Part shown: piece after piece, positions 8,501-17,785 of the stretch | How the letters are laid out: each line of letters opens with the position of its first letter | Numbering within the stretch: the first letter of the stretch is position 1 | Position numbers and translations under genes: made by a program | Assembly (NCBI RefSeq): GCF_020283565.1 | Contig: NC_060060.1 | Span: 71,595,257-71,659,256 of the forward strand | Length of the DNA stretch: 64,000 bases | DNA from: Trifolium pratense | Lineage: Eukaryota; Streptophyta; Magnoliopsida; Fabales; Fabaceae | Reading direction: 5' to 3' | The notes under the pieces: generated by a model | Told to the model about the DNA's origin: nothing | The model's input: the letters and a program-made list of their open reading frames with translations, nothing else | Databases searched by the model: none

Positions 8501-11338
8501 TGTTGCGACTATACCGATCTTAACAGGGCTTGCCCTAAAGACTCTTATCCCTTACCTTGCATTGATAGACTTGTTGATAATTCTTCTGGCTTTAAATTAT
8601 TGTCTTTTATGGATGCTTATTCAGGTTATAACCAAATTCCAATGGCAGTAGCAGATAGAGAAAAAACAGCCTTCATGACCGAGTCGGGCAACTATTACTA
8701 CAACGTAATGCCCTTCGGTCTCAAAAATGCAGGAGCTACATACCAGCGAATGATGAACAAAGTCTTCCGAGGACAAATAGGAGACATGCTCGAGGTATAC
8801 ATGGACGACATGATCGTAAAATCCCCCGAGGAACTCGACCATGTCGTGCACCTTCGAAAGGTGTTCGAGCAGGCCAGGAAACACAACATGAGATTCAACC
8901 CAGAGAAGTGCACCTTCGGGGTCCGAGCAGGTAAATTCCTGGGATTTTACCTAACCGAGCGAGGAATTGAAGCCAACCCTGACAAGTGCAGAGCTTTTGC
9001 CGAGCTCCCCACTCCGAGCGATAAGAAGTCCATACAAACTCTTAATGGAATGCTAACATCGCTTTCCAGATTTGTATCCAAATCAGCACAACACGCACTC
9101 CCCTTTTTCAAACTACTAAAGAAAGAAGCAGTCTTCGAATGGACAGATGAATGCGAGCAAGCTCTCCAACATCTGAAAAAGGCCTTATCAGAGCCACCTG
9201 TCCTCTCACGACCAAGTGACGAGGAGGTATTATACCTGTACCTTTCCGTCGCCTCAGAGGCCGTAAGTGCAGCTCTTATTCGTGAGACAAACGAAGGGCA
9301 GAAACCAGTATACTTTACAAGCAAAGCCTTGCAGGGTCCTGAACTAAGATACCAACAAATTGAAAAAATAGCCCTTGCACTAGTTTATGCTGCAAGGAGA
9401 CTAAGACATTATTTCTTGGCCCATACAATTGTGGTCCGAACAGACCAACCAATCAAGTCTTTGCTTGGCCGACCAGATATGGCGGGCAGGATGCTCAAAT
9501 GGTCCCTCGAACTCTCAGAATTCGACATTCGTTACGAGAGCAGAAAAGCTCTAAAAGCCCAAGTCCTAGCTGACTTCGTCGCAGAGATGACGAGCTCCTC
9601 CCCTACAGTGGACGGAGCAGATAAATGGACAATCTTTGTGGATGGAGCATCAAGCGCCACAGGAGCAGGTGCAGGCATCATTCTTGAAAACGAGAATGGC
9701 TTACTAATCGAGGTGTCCCTAGCACTATCCTTCCCAACTTCAAACAACCAAGCAGAGTATGAAGCATTCCTCGCTGGACTACGTTTAGCCGAGGACTTGC
9801 AAGCCAAGGAGATAAAAATATACACAGATTCGCAACTGATCGCCTCACAGGTGCTAGGAGAGTATCAGACCAAGAACGATAACCTCTCTGAATACCTAGC
9901 GCTAGTAAAGGAAAAAATCACCAAGTTTAACTCTGTTGAAATATTACATGTTCCCCGCGAGCATAACAAAAGGGCAGATATCCTGTCCAAGCTGGCAAGC
10001 ACAAAAAGGAAGGGCGGAAACAAATCTGTTATCCAAGAGATACTCCCTCGTCCAAGCATAGAAAAACCAAGCAAGGTTGTGGACATAAACGTCATTGGCG
10101 ATAAAGACTGCTGGATGACTCCAGTATACAACTTCCTTGAGCACGGAACTCTCCCTGACGACCAGAAACAAGCAGCTATAGTCAGACGAAGAGCCTGCTC
10201 CTATGTCATCCTTGATGGAAAATTATACAGGAGAGGATTTTCCATTCCTCTCCTAAAATGTGTGGACGAGGACACAGCAGATTACATCCTGCGCGAAGTC
10301 CATGAGGGCATTAACGCCCAACACTTGGGAGGAAGGTCACTTGCCAGGAAAGCTCTACGAGCAGGGTACTATTGGCCTACTATGCAACAGGACGCCAAAG
10401 ACCACGTCAAAAAATGTGACAAATGCCAAAGGCATGGGGATATGCACTTAGCTCCCCCTCGAGAACTAAAGTCTTTGTCTTCCCCCTGGCCCTTCGCCTG
10501 GTGGGGCATGGACTTACTTGGTCCTTTTACCAAAGGACTTTATCAAAATCGCTACCTAATAGTAGCAGTGGACTACTTCACAAAGTGGGTGGAAGCCGAA
10601 CCCCTCTCCGACATCACATCACTCAGAGTCCTGCGCTTCTTCAAAAGAAACGTGCTAGCTAGATTCGGAATACCACAGGTGGTAGTCACAGACAACGGAA
10701 CACAGTTTACAGACAAAGATTTTCAAGCATTCCTTGTTGCCCTGGGCACCAAGCAGCACTTCACATCGGTCGAGCACCCCCAAACCAACGGGCAGGCTGA
10801 AGCAGCCAACAGAGTAATCCTGAGAGGGTTACGAAGAAGACTTGACCAGAACAAAAAGAAATGGGTCGAAGAGCTTGACAATGTACTCTGGGCCTATCGA
10901 ACAACCCCACACTCCACAACTGGAGAGACCCCCTTCCGAATGGTATACGGAACGGAGGCAGTTATCCCCGTAGAGATTGGGGAACCATCTCGTCGGACTG
11001 AGCAACCTCTTGACGAGGAGCAAAATGACGAAGCACTTCGAGAGGAGCTCGACCTCGTCGAAGAAATTCGAACAGGTGCTTCTTTAAAAGAGGCCACCTT
11101 GAAACAGAAAATAGCTGCCCGTCATGACACCAAAGTCATCAAAAGAGAGTTCGAGGTGGGCAGCCTCGTCCTAAGACGCAATGCAGACTCCCAGGAGGGC
11201 AAACTTGCACCCAATTGGGAAGGACCATACCGCGTCATTGACAAAACAGAAAATGGTGCATACTATCTCGAGGACCTTCGAGGAAAGAAACTTCCTCGAC
11301 CTTGGAATGCCCAGAAATTGAAACAATATTACAGCTAA
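5516..11338 (+). CDS. Gag-Pro-Pol polyprotein of element 1
   Basis: One unbroken frame of 1940 residues. Residues 1-250 are a low-complexity, Pro/Ser/Arg-rich N-terminus. The retrotransposon gag domain lies around 270-420. A CCHC-like knuckle is near 508 (CKYHKGYGHLTDDC). The aspartic protease is near 684 with the motif D-Q-G-S-S rather than the usual D-[ST]-G. Reverse transcriptase lies around 930-1130 with YMDD near 1095. RNase H follows (a polymerase-linked one, then another starting at FVDGASS near 1373 with NNQAEYEA and YTDSQL). The integrase has an HHCC finger near 1602-1640, then MDLLG near 1664, TDNGTQF near 1723 and the catalytic Glu in GQAEAANR near 1759. It makes the particle, processes itself, copies the RNA and inserts the cDNA. 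No stop or frameshift was seen. ATG is the first in frame, 89 bp after the LTR. Confidence 0.93.
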   Translation: MASASHFNNDVEDAAPPSSPRLPPVLITDLQALPESDPRDGQETSWTSEDGDLVVLTEKQAGKRPQSEQGRSAETDLSTASVTNAELAALIAALKQTTEALQGQNRRMDEQSMRLDRLERNQRFSRNNSPPRRAPTSPSPPRQETVRQRRPALERIEQPGRKRDHVSPPREGISSPNLKKGKIVDRTPPRRHSPQGLNLMTKQGQPVSRSHHTDQFSRSPTPDREASPPLNSHESDEDDPLCPLSHDILQAPVPKGCERPPPLPAYDGLSDPDEHIASVNATLNFLRVSGAIRCRIFPTTLRKGAMAWYHSLAPRSITSWMDLSDQFRRHFTASRKQPKTEAVLDAIFQADNESLRSFIERFNKEAVQVETTDDMKKYLLQRGLRPNSDFAKAVGIEKPRTFGDLLLKSQPYIQYEEQQAADAARYGRTGNSQPAPRSNAEQSSRGGGRRRGERPREPRGPPSTFSNYTPLSKSQEEIWKECNSAEFTKAGIKFPRQQPTKPGQDKSRYCKYHKGYGHLTDDCIQLKDAIEILIRNGQIKQYVKRGNAPRAEAAETSNTEEAAPERSGHKPVALAISRTEDFFVPDYVDDTYVAPTLSKWDALAHAMVISGGGFDKQSVGSIKRKFEELIDGSSNLSATLDKPKGQSKPLAFYMEELPGGTANSQIPLLIRVDMANMDVRRVLVDQGSSCDIMYSQLFKTLQLDETYLTPYFGSDLSGFNGATTKPWGYVDLLVTVGSEETAKTIKVKFLVVDCPSLYQCILGRTAIADLMAVPSTAHLKMKYYTHKGQVATLHGDIEAARRVFNASSKGNEYIGQLPESKKSKATTSLPLPEISSIDLDSRFSKQENKDEKKLRKEKKEDDEASQEHRRPVPDGEFELMPFGEDPSRAVKIGTGLPELARKQLEACLKENADLFAWHASEMPGLDPNIACHQLTIDPAALPVVQRRRRQSPEKSEAAEKCVKDLLEANFISEARYTTWLSNVVLVKKSNGKWRMCCDYTDLNRACPKDSYPLPCIDRLVDNSSGFKLLSFMDAYSGYNQIPMAVADREKTAFMTESGNYYYNVMPFGLKNAGATYQRMMNKVFRGQIGDMLEVYMDDMIVKSPEELDHVVHLRKVFEQARKHNMRFNPEKCTFGVRAGKFLGFYLTERGIEANPDKCRAFAELPTPSDKKSIQTLNGMLTSLSRFVSKSAQHALPFFKLLKKEAVFEWTDECEQALQHLKKALSEPPVLSRPSDEEVLYLYLSVASEAVSAALIRETNEGQKPVYFTSKALQGPELRYQQIEKIALALVYAARRLRHYFLAHTIVVRTDQPIKSLLGRPDMAGRMLKWSLELSEFDIRYESRKALKAQVLADFVAEMTSSSPTVDGADKWTIFVDGASSATGAGAGIILENENGLLIEVSLALSFPTSNNQAEYEAFLAGLRLAEDLQAKEIKIYTDSQLIASQVLGEYQTKNDNLSEYLALVKEKITKFNSVEILHVPREHNKRADILSKLASTKRKGGNKSVIQEILPRPSIEKPSKVVDINVIGDKDCWMTPVYNFLEHGTLPDDQKQAAIVRRRACSYVILDGKLYRRGFSIPLLKCVDEDTADYILREVHEGINAQHLGGRSLARKALRAGYYWPTMQQDAKDHVKKCDKCQRHGDMHLAPPRELKSLSSPWPFAWWGMDLLGPFTKGLYQNRYLIVAVDYFTKWVEAEPLSDITSLRVLRFFKRNVLARFGIPQVVVTDNGTQFTDKDFQAFLVALGTKQHFTSVEHPQTNGQAEAANRVILRGLRRRLDQNKKKWVEELDNVLWAYRTTPHSTTGETPFRMVYGTEAVIPVEIGEPSRRTEQPLDEEQNDEALREELDLVEEIRTGASLKEATLKQKIAARHDTKVIKREFEVGSLVLRRNADSQEGKLAPNWEGPYRVIDKTENGAYYLEDLRGKKLPRPWNAQKLKQYYS

Positions 11339-11834
11339 GTTATTGCCACACTAAAAGGCTGCTTGCACTTCAGAACACAACGAATCGAGCACCTTAAACA
11401 ACGGAGGGCACCATGGCACACGTGCTCATCTAAAAACCATAGCAGGGGAACTAATTCACCAAAAGGGAAATAGAACTCCTGCTAGACGAGGATAACTCTC
11501 GAAACGAGCCCATCGTCCCCGTGCCACGACCTAGCACCCAGCTCGCGATGGGAGGTTCAGGTTGCGAAGAAGGGTACACTAGCGTGCTTGTATTCGCGTA
11601 ACTTAGAAACAACTCTAAGTGCTTATACAGTTCCCCAAACTGTTTAAGTCAAAACAGAGGAGACTACCCTCAATAAAACATGCTCAGTATCAAGCAGGGG
11701 AAACCCCCCGGCAAAATAACAACGAGCGCAGCATTCATACATGCAAAAATATGATAAGTATACAAAACAGGCAAAACTTAGCACACCAACTTGCTCGAAT
11801 GATCATACCAGCATGCCCAGACGAGCACCTCAAT
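11339..11834 (+). other. Non-coding spacer after gag-pol
   Basis: About 500 bp between the pol stop and the first tandem unit. It contains scattered GAGCA/ACGAG words and CCCCGGCA runs like the neighbouring repeats. No coding frame is supported. Confidence 0.6.
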
Positions 11835-12230
11835 AACGGGGAGATAAGCTCCCCGGCACGAAGTTTAAACGACGAAATTTCGTTAAGTTAAAAATGGGGA
11901 CAAGCTCCCCGGCTCAGATTTTGAGCAAGAAATTAGCATAAAATTTGGCTAAGTTAAAGGTAAAGACGGGGAGGCTCCCCGGTTGGAATTTTAAACAACG
12001 AAATTTCCTCAAAATTTTCTAAGTTAAAAAGACGGGGAGGCTCCCCGGTTGGAATTTTGAAACAACGAAATTTCCTCAAAATTTTCTAAGTTAAAAAGAC
12101 GGGGAGGCTCCCCGGTTGGAATTTTGAAACAACGAAATTTCCTCAAAATTTTCTAAGTTAAAAAGACGGGGAGGCTCCCCGGTTGGAATTTTGAACAACG
12201 AAATTTCCTCAAAATTTTCTAAGTTAAAAA
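11835..12230. repeat. Tandem array A with hairpin core, about 66-bp units
   Basis: Four near-identical 66-67-bp units start at about 11965, 12031, 12098 and 12165. Two diverged units precede them near 11835 and 11893. Each unit holds a short inverted repeat GGGGAG-x-CTCCCC followed by CGGTTGGAATTTT, CGAAATTTCCTC and TTTTCTAAGTTAAAA. It lies just beyond the 3' end of the antisense gene, where it would fall in that gene's 3' region. Confidence 0.85.
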
Positions 12231-12453
12231 AGGAGGAAACATATACGCGAGCAGAAAATGTAAACATACATGCGAGCAGATATAGACGAGCAGTTATAAA
12301 CAAGTATAGATAATAAAACGGGCACCTGCCCGGAATTGTCATAAAAATAAAAAACGGGGACAAAAGCCCACTTGTTCCAATATTACAAACCATGGCTCAA
12401 AGGCCCCAAAATTCAAAAGGACAAAATAAATTACAATAGAAGGCCGGGGACAT

Positions 12454-14483
12454 CTACTCCTCGCACCTATCTTCCTGCTCATTCACGTCATCCTGCCCGT
12501 CTTCATGACCCTCCTCGAACACCGCTTCAGCATCATCCTCCTCTTCGTCAGAGTCGGCCAGGCCAGCAGGGATAACAATCTGGCCATCCTGGACCTGCCC
12601 GTTCACATGCATTCCTCGGGTCACCAGCTCCACATCAGGATTGAGACACTTGATTTGCTGCACGGCATTCTCGAAGGCGTACTCAGTACCCTCTACAAAG
12701 TCATGGGACAGCTGAGCAATCACCTTGACCAAGTCTGCTCGGGTGGTCAACCCCTCGGCAGCCTTATGCTCGTTCTCGCCCGGAGCCATGACAGCATTAA
12801 GCCTTTCAATTTCAGCCCGAGCAGCATCCAAATCCTCTCCCCTTTTACGGTGCTCGTCCAGCTGGTCACCCCAATGTTTTTGCTTCTCCCTGAGGTCATC
12901 CACAACAAGTTCGAGCTGGTTGATCCGACCTTTGGCCCGCTCGTGCTTGGTCCGGGCAGTGTCCAGCTGCTTGACTAACGTTTCCCGCTCGTCACCAAGG
13001 ACAAGGCTGCTCGAGACCATTCGCACCATAGCAGCCATGTCACGAGCATGCTGCTGCCGGCGAACCTCTGGTTCCTGGTCAAGAATAGCAGCCCGTTCAG
13101 TTTCAAAGACCTCCGGAGGATACTTCTCAAAAAATCTATCCACGGTAAAGCACCGAGGAACTGGAAAATTTCTGCATCCTCCCATGCCCGCATCTTCAAC
13201 CGGGGAATCTTCTTCTCTTGTCCTCTTCGCTGGAGGAGGCCGGGGAGCTGAGGTAGGGGTGCCCGAACCAACACCCGAGGTCCCAATCACCTGCACGGAA
13301 GGGGTCCCCGGCCTCACTTCTTGGGAAGCTCTGGCAACAATCTTCTTTTTTCCTCGGCCAGACCTGCTCGCCTTCTCATCCTGCTTGGCCTTCAGCATGC
13401 GCTCGGCAATGGTTTCCATTTCGTCTGCAAATAAATGACGAACACGTTAGTAAAGCACGAGGAATACACACAACAATAGCAGAAATTTTTCTAAGTTAAA
13501 AATAGAAAAGAAGCAATACCCAAGCACAGCCTAACCTCCCCGGCATTCTTACACTTGAGGAGGTTCCTAGTATTTATAAAGCGGGGAGAGACCTTCGCCT
13601 TCCCATGCTCGTCCCTTAGTGTGACTCCCTTACGAGTCGTCCAGATGCCCGGAGTAAAACCGGCCACAAAGGCCTTCAAATTTTCAAAGGCAGCCATCTC
13701 CTCGGGAGACAAGTCTGCGTCCCCGGTAGTATACTCCTTAGGTTCCTTCCGGAAGTGATCATACGACCAACTAAGGGGGAACTTAGGAACTGCTCGGAAG
13801 ATAACTTGCCCGTTGTCATCTTTACGAGCAACACCCTGCTCGTCCCTATCTTCTTCCAGTTCCAACAAACTCTCCCGGGCAGCTGGAGACTCTGGCCGGA
13901 TGATGAAATACCTCTCCTTGAAGTCCTTGATAGAATCCACAAACATTTTAAACAATTTGACATCCTCGTGATGCTTTAAGGAAACCCAATTCTGACGAGG
14001 GGCACGCCCAACTTCCCTCGTCGGCTTACGTTGAATCTTGAAAATTCTAAAGAAAAGAGGAAGAGTGGGACGAACACTCCTATACGTGCAGAGGTGCTCG
14101 AACCCCATGATAAAAGACCATGAATTCGGATGCAGCTGCGACGGAGCCACCTGCAAGGCTTTAAGCACGCTGGCCGCAAAGGGGCTGAACGGCAACCTGA
14201 GCCCCATCTCCTTAAATACAAATTCGTACATAGCGAATTCATGCCCGTCAAAAGACGAGCACACCCGTTCACCCTCCCCGGGTATACGGGTCGACCAGTT
14301 TTGAAGCCCGTCTGCTCTCTGCTGCTCGACGGTCATATATAATCTTGGATCCTGGAAACTAAGCGCCGAGGCTATTCCCCGGGGTTCTGGAGCAACCCAG
14401 TCCAGCGCAGGATCGGTTATGCAGTCGACCAATGTATACTTCTCCGCACCCTGGCTTTCCACAACCTCCTCGGACTCTGACAT
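12454..14483 (-). CDS. Antisense spliced gene of element 1 (Transposase_28-like plus coiled coil)
   Basis: Exon 1 runs 14483-13520 and exon 2 runs 13424-12454. The 95-bp intron between them has GT (after TTGG) and TTTGCAG, and splicing keeps one frame of 644 residues. The first half (GHEFAMYEFVFKEMGLRLP, HPNSWSFIMGFEHLC) looks like the domain labelled 'putative gypsy type transposon' (Transposase_28). The second half has a nuclear-type basic patch (SGRGKKKIV), a long heptad-like coiled coil (QLDTARTKHERAKGRINQLE and onward) and a very acidic C-terminus. No catalytic motif is visible, so the function is unknown. The start ATG lies 8 bp inside a possible second exon, because a TTTCAG acceptor ends at 14492. 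Extra antisense frames are known in Tat-type elements (for example Grande); this copy is intact. Confidence 0.8.
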
Positions 14484-14491
14484 TTTACAAC

Positions 14492-15019
14492 CTGAAATGC
14501 AGCAAAAACAAAGTGAATTCGATGATCAAATCCACCCTTTCACCGCAATTCAAGTGAAAGGGCGCAGGATAGGACGAGGACGCTGTCCCCGACCAAAGCC
14601 CTTTTCAAATGGCAATTAGAATCAAACCGAGGAGGGTAGCCCAGGTGAAAGACGGGGAGATAAGCTCCCCGGCATGAAATTCAAACAGCAAATTTCATGC
14701 AAAATTTTCTAAGTTAACAAGGGGGGAGATAGGCTCCCCGTCACGAAGTTAAACTATCTAAAGTTTAAAACAGGGAGATAGACTCCCCGTCACTCAAATA
14801 AACTATTTAAAGTTTGAAACGGGGAGATAGGCTCCCCGTCGCTAGTCATCTAACCTAAAGTTTGAAACGGGGAGATAGGCTCCCCGGCACTAAATTCATA
14901 TGGTGCCCGGCACATTCATCCTAATGTTCATAAATTCATGGAATCTTCATGTAAAAACGCCCAAAACTGGGCAGGAACAACAAGAAATGGATCTAAAGAG
15001 CAAAATTTGAAAGAATTAC
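14492..15019 (-). other. Putative 5'-UTR intron of the antisense gene
   Basis: On the minus strand ATTCAAG|GTAATTC at 15020/15019 and TGCATTTCAG|GTTGTAAAATG at 14492/14491 make a 528-bp GT-AG intron that ends just before the start codon. The sequence upstream (15020-15110) is pyrimidine-rich like a plant 5' UTR. The call is from splice-site pattern only. Confidence 0.5.
14650..14900. repeat. Tandem array B with hairpin core, about 45-60-bp units
   Basis: Five units each carry GGGGAGATA(A/G)GCTCCCCG or a close variant, separated by AT-rich spacers (AAACTAT...AAAGTTTGAAAC). The inverted-repeat core matches that of array A but the spacers differ. The array sits inside the putative 5'-UTR intron of the antisense gene. 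Confidence 0.8.
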
Positions 15020-15131
15020 CTTGAATATGAAGAACATCTGAAGAACGATTTGACTAGTAGGTTGAAACTTCAGAGAGATTCACAATTGAAGAGAGAGAGT
15101 GAAAAGTAAAAATGAAGTTCACTCTCCTCTG

Positions 15132-15140
15132 TTATATAGA
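15132..15140 (-). promoter_or_regulatory. Possible TATA box for the antisense gene
   Basis: The minus strand reads TCTATATAA about 110 bp before the putative 5'-UTR donor and about 650 bp before the antisense start codon. A CT-rich leader follows it. This is a sequence-pattern call. Confidence 0.45.
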
Positions 15141-15229
15141 TCAAGCCAGGGGAGTGAAGAGACGCTTTGATCCAATGGTCCTTACACTCCCTCGTAAAAA
15201 TCAAAGCAGTAAATGCGCCCTTTCGCATT

Positions 15230-15600
15230 CCCAGTAACAAAACCTCCTCGTTACTAACCTCCTCGTCATAGTAACGAGCAATAAAACCCCTCGTTGATAA
15301 CTTCCTCGTCATAGCAACGAGCAACAATGCTTTCTTGAAAAATCATCTCCTCGTCATCATTGCGAGCAACAAAACTTCTCGTTGGTATCTCTTCGCGATA
15401 GCAACGAGCAACTGTTCCATCTTGTGCAATATCTCCCCGCAGGAGATACGAGCAACACATACTTCCTCGTAACCATAATCACGAGCAGGGTATTAAACAC
15501 CCTCGAAAAATCGATTCGAGCAAAACATTGCAGATACTTGCTACGAGCAAGGCTTTGACGAGCAACTTCCTCGTCCACTTTTGTTCAAGAGAGGTTGCAA
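15230..15600. repeat. CCTCGT / ACGAGCAA repeat cluster
   Basis: About ten irregular 30-50-bp units alternate CCTCGT with its near complement ACGAGCAA, so many can pair as short hairpins. The cluster lies directly upstream of the putative antisense TATA box and before the polypurine tract. Confidence 0.7.
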
Positions 15601-15660
15601 GGAGATTTCCTTCTGCACTTGGGCACACATCTAAAGTCATCACTCCTATGCCTAGGAGCA

Positions 15661-15677
15661 ACGACTTGGGGGGCTCC
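15661..15677 (+). other. Polypurine tract of element 1
   Basis: The G-run in ACTTGGGGGGCTCC abuts the 3' LTR and is the expected plus-strand primer position. Confidence 0.65.
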
Positions 15678-16134
15678 TGTTCTGGACTAGACTAATGCTA
15701 GTCCACCTAGACCCTCACAAAGTCCACATGGCTTGCCCAATCACCTCCATGTCAACATGGCACAACCTCTCCACCAAGATAGGGTAAAATTACTACTCTA
15801 CCCACCATCTAAGGGTGATATCTTGGCAGTCCCTCTTAATGGGCCTTGGCTAGTCCAGCCCACTAAGAGGACCTTTGGCCCAGAGCTGGGGGCTATAAAT
15901 ACTCTCCCTCTTGGGAGAGCAAGGTAGACACTATTCATTATTGCAATTACTCTCTCTCTCTAACCTCTCTCTAAGTACCTCTTTGCTCTCTATATTCCTT
16001 GTCTGACTTTGGCATCGGAGCACCTGCAGGTACAACCCCCCCCTCCGTGGATCATCTGCTCGGATTGCTTCCTACCACCTGCTCAACGGACTTCCAGCTG
16101 GACTCCTACCTGTTCTGATCAACAGTTAAGATCA
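15678..16134 (+). repeat. 3' LTR of element 1
   Basis: 457 bp, one substitution relative to the 5' LTR, followed by the GTTAG duplication. Confidence 0.95.
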
Positions 16135-16224
16135 GTTAGATTTGCAAAATGTTAGGTTTGGTGTAATTGTGAGAGATTTAGGTGGTACGGTAGAAGTCCT
16201 AAGACTCATTTAATACAAATATTT

Positions 16225-16228
<4 letters not shown>

Positions 16229-16310
<82 letters not shown>
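16229..16310. repeat. (TA)41 microsatellite
   Basis: 82 bp of uninterrupted TA dinucleotides, about 90 bp beyond element 1. Confidence 0.97.
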
Positions 16311-16314
<4 letters not shown>

Positions 16315-17785
16315 TTTTCCATTTTGTCAATTTATATTTTATCTCGTGTGGATTCTAGGTGCATGATCTTTAGAGAAGTGCATGTACGTGTCACTATCCC
16401 TTCAAAACCTTGATGAAACTTGATCTTCTTCTTCAGCGTCTCGCTTCAGCCTAGAAATTATCTCTTGCTTAATTGGATCTTCATATGACTATCTTGATTC
16501 TTCTTAAATGTCTTATTCAGAGCATTGACTTTTGTTGACTTTCTTCAGAATCTCTCTCTGCTTCAAAACACTCCTCTTTCATAGGGAGCTGGTAATTTGC
16601 TTGGTTAGCTGGAGAAGGAATAGAGTTGAACGAACTACTGTTCTTCTATGTATGTATGGCCTTCCCACGCTTATCTACATATCTTTGTTGGTCGTCAGTG
16701 ATATGATTTTAGTGTTTTTGGTATTGCGGAATTTGGTAGGATATATTTTTACGGAGAAGAAAATATTTTTACACGGAAAAGAAAATATATTATTGCATGG
16801 AGAATACTCTCATGTTCTTTCTCATTCATTATGAATCATATCTATATGGCTCTATATATAGAGCTACTTAAAATCAAATCATATATTTAAATAACAAACT
16901 AATGATATAAATTCTAAACATATCCTTAAAATTCTAAACAGAAATATAAATCTTAAATATCAATAATATTTATTTTAAATATAAATCTAAAATATATTTA
17001 AATATAAAATTTTCAAAAAAGATATTTATGCATTATTCTCAACGAATTGATCATGAATAAACTTTCAGAGTTTGACTATGTAGGGCGTTCAATATATCCT
17101 TCAGATGCAAATATCTACTTTCAGAAATGGGATTTCCATCTACGATTCTACACACTTGAACATACATTAATATCTCCAATTGTTCTCTTTTACATTGTTA
17201 TCATCAAAACTTCAGAGCTAAAATCCATTTTGGTTTAACAAATTATCCATAATTCTTTAAAAACAATTTAAGAAAAAACTGATGACAATAGTAAAAATAT
17301 TTTTCAACCTATTTCATTTATACACTTATCTTAATTAATTGTTGATTCGATTCATAAATTTAATGGTTTTGTATCTAGCCAATGCTCAATAGATCTATCT
17401 TTGTCATCTTGTTCTTTGAGTGTCAAGCAAGCAAAACGAAGGTGCATGTTCAAGCAAGAATATATTCCACACAACAATAACTAATTAATTAACTCTATTT
17501 CATACGTACTAATAATAGTCCCAAAATTCCAAAGAAATACAATGTACCACGTCCTTTATCCTTTCAGCAGAAGATTGTTTTCTTATTAACATGTCACAAA
17601 GTGACATCAACAAAATTAATTAAAGCGACAATAGAATCAACTTTAGTCTAAAATTATATATTCATGGTTTCTCACTTTACGGCTGCCAACTACTTATATT
17701 ACAGTCCATTGCTCTTACTCTCAATCAGCACAACCAGTAAGCTTTCAATTTCCACCTCTAATTTGTGCATTGGTATTTAATTCCA
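16311..17785. other. AT-rich upstream region of the X8 gene
   Basis: No gene is supported. The part around 16330-17240 contains phrases that look retrotransposon-derived on the minus strand (for example TTGATGATAACAATG), but no ends or coding motifs were found. The last few hundred bases should hold the promoter of the X8-domain gene. Confidence 0.4.

Larger units (their letters stand above)
4970..16134 (+). mobile_element. Complete Ty3/gypsy (Tat-type) LTR retrotransposon, element 1
   Basis: It is flanked by the 5-bp duplication GTTAG (4965-4969 and 16135-16139). It has 457-bp LTRs TGTTCT...GATCA, a primer-binding site, a single gag-pro-pol frame, an antisense spliced gene, a polypurine tract and the 3' LTR; total 11,165 bp. 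The LTRs differ at one position (GGCCTCC in the 5' copy, GGACTCC in the 3' copy). All parts look intact, so it may be autonomous and is recent. The Tat assignment rests on pol order RT-RNaseH-integrase without an obvious chromodomain, the PBS type and the antisense extra frame, as described for Grande-like elements. Confidence 0.93.

Noticed and set aside
12505..13438. Plus-strand frames of 157 and 237 codons over the antisense gene
   Set aside because: The minus-strand frame has splice sites, domain-like sequence and continuity; the plus-strand frames do not.
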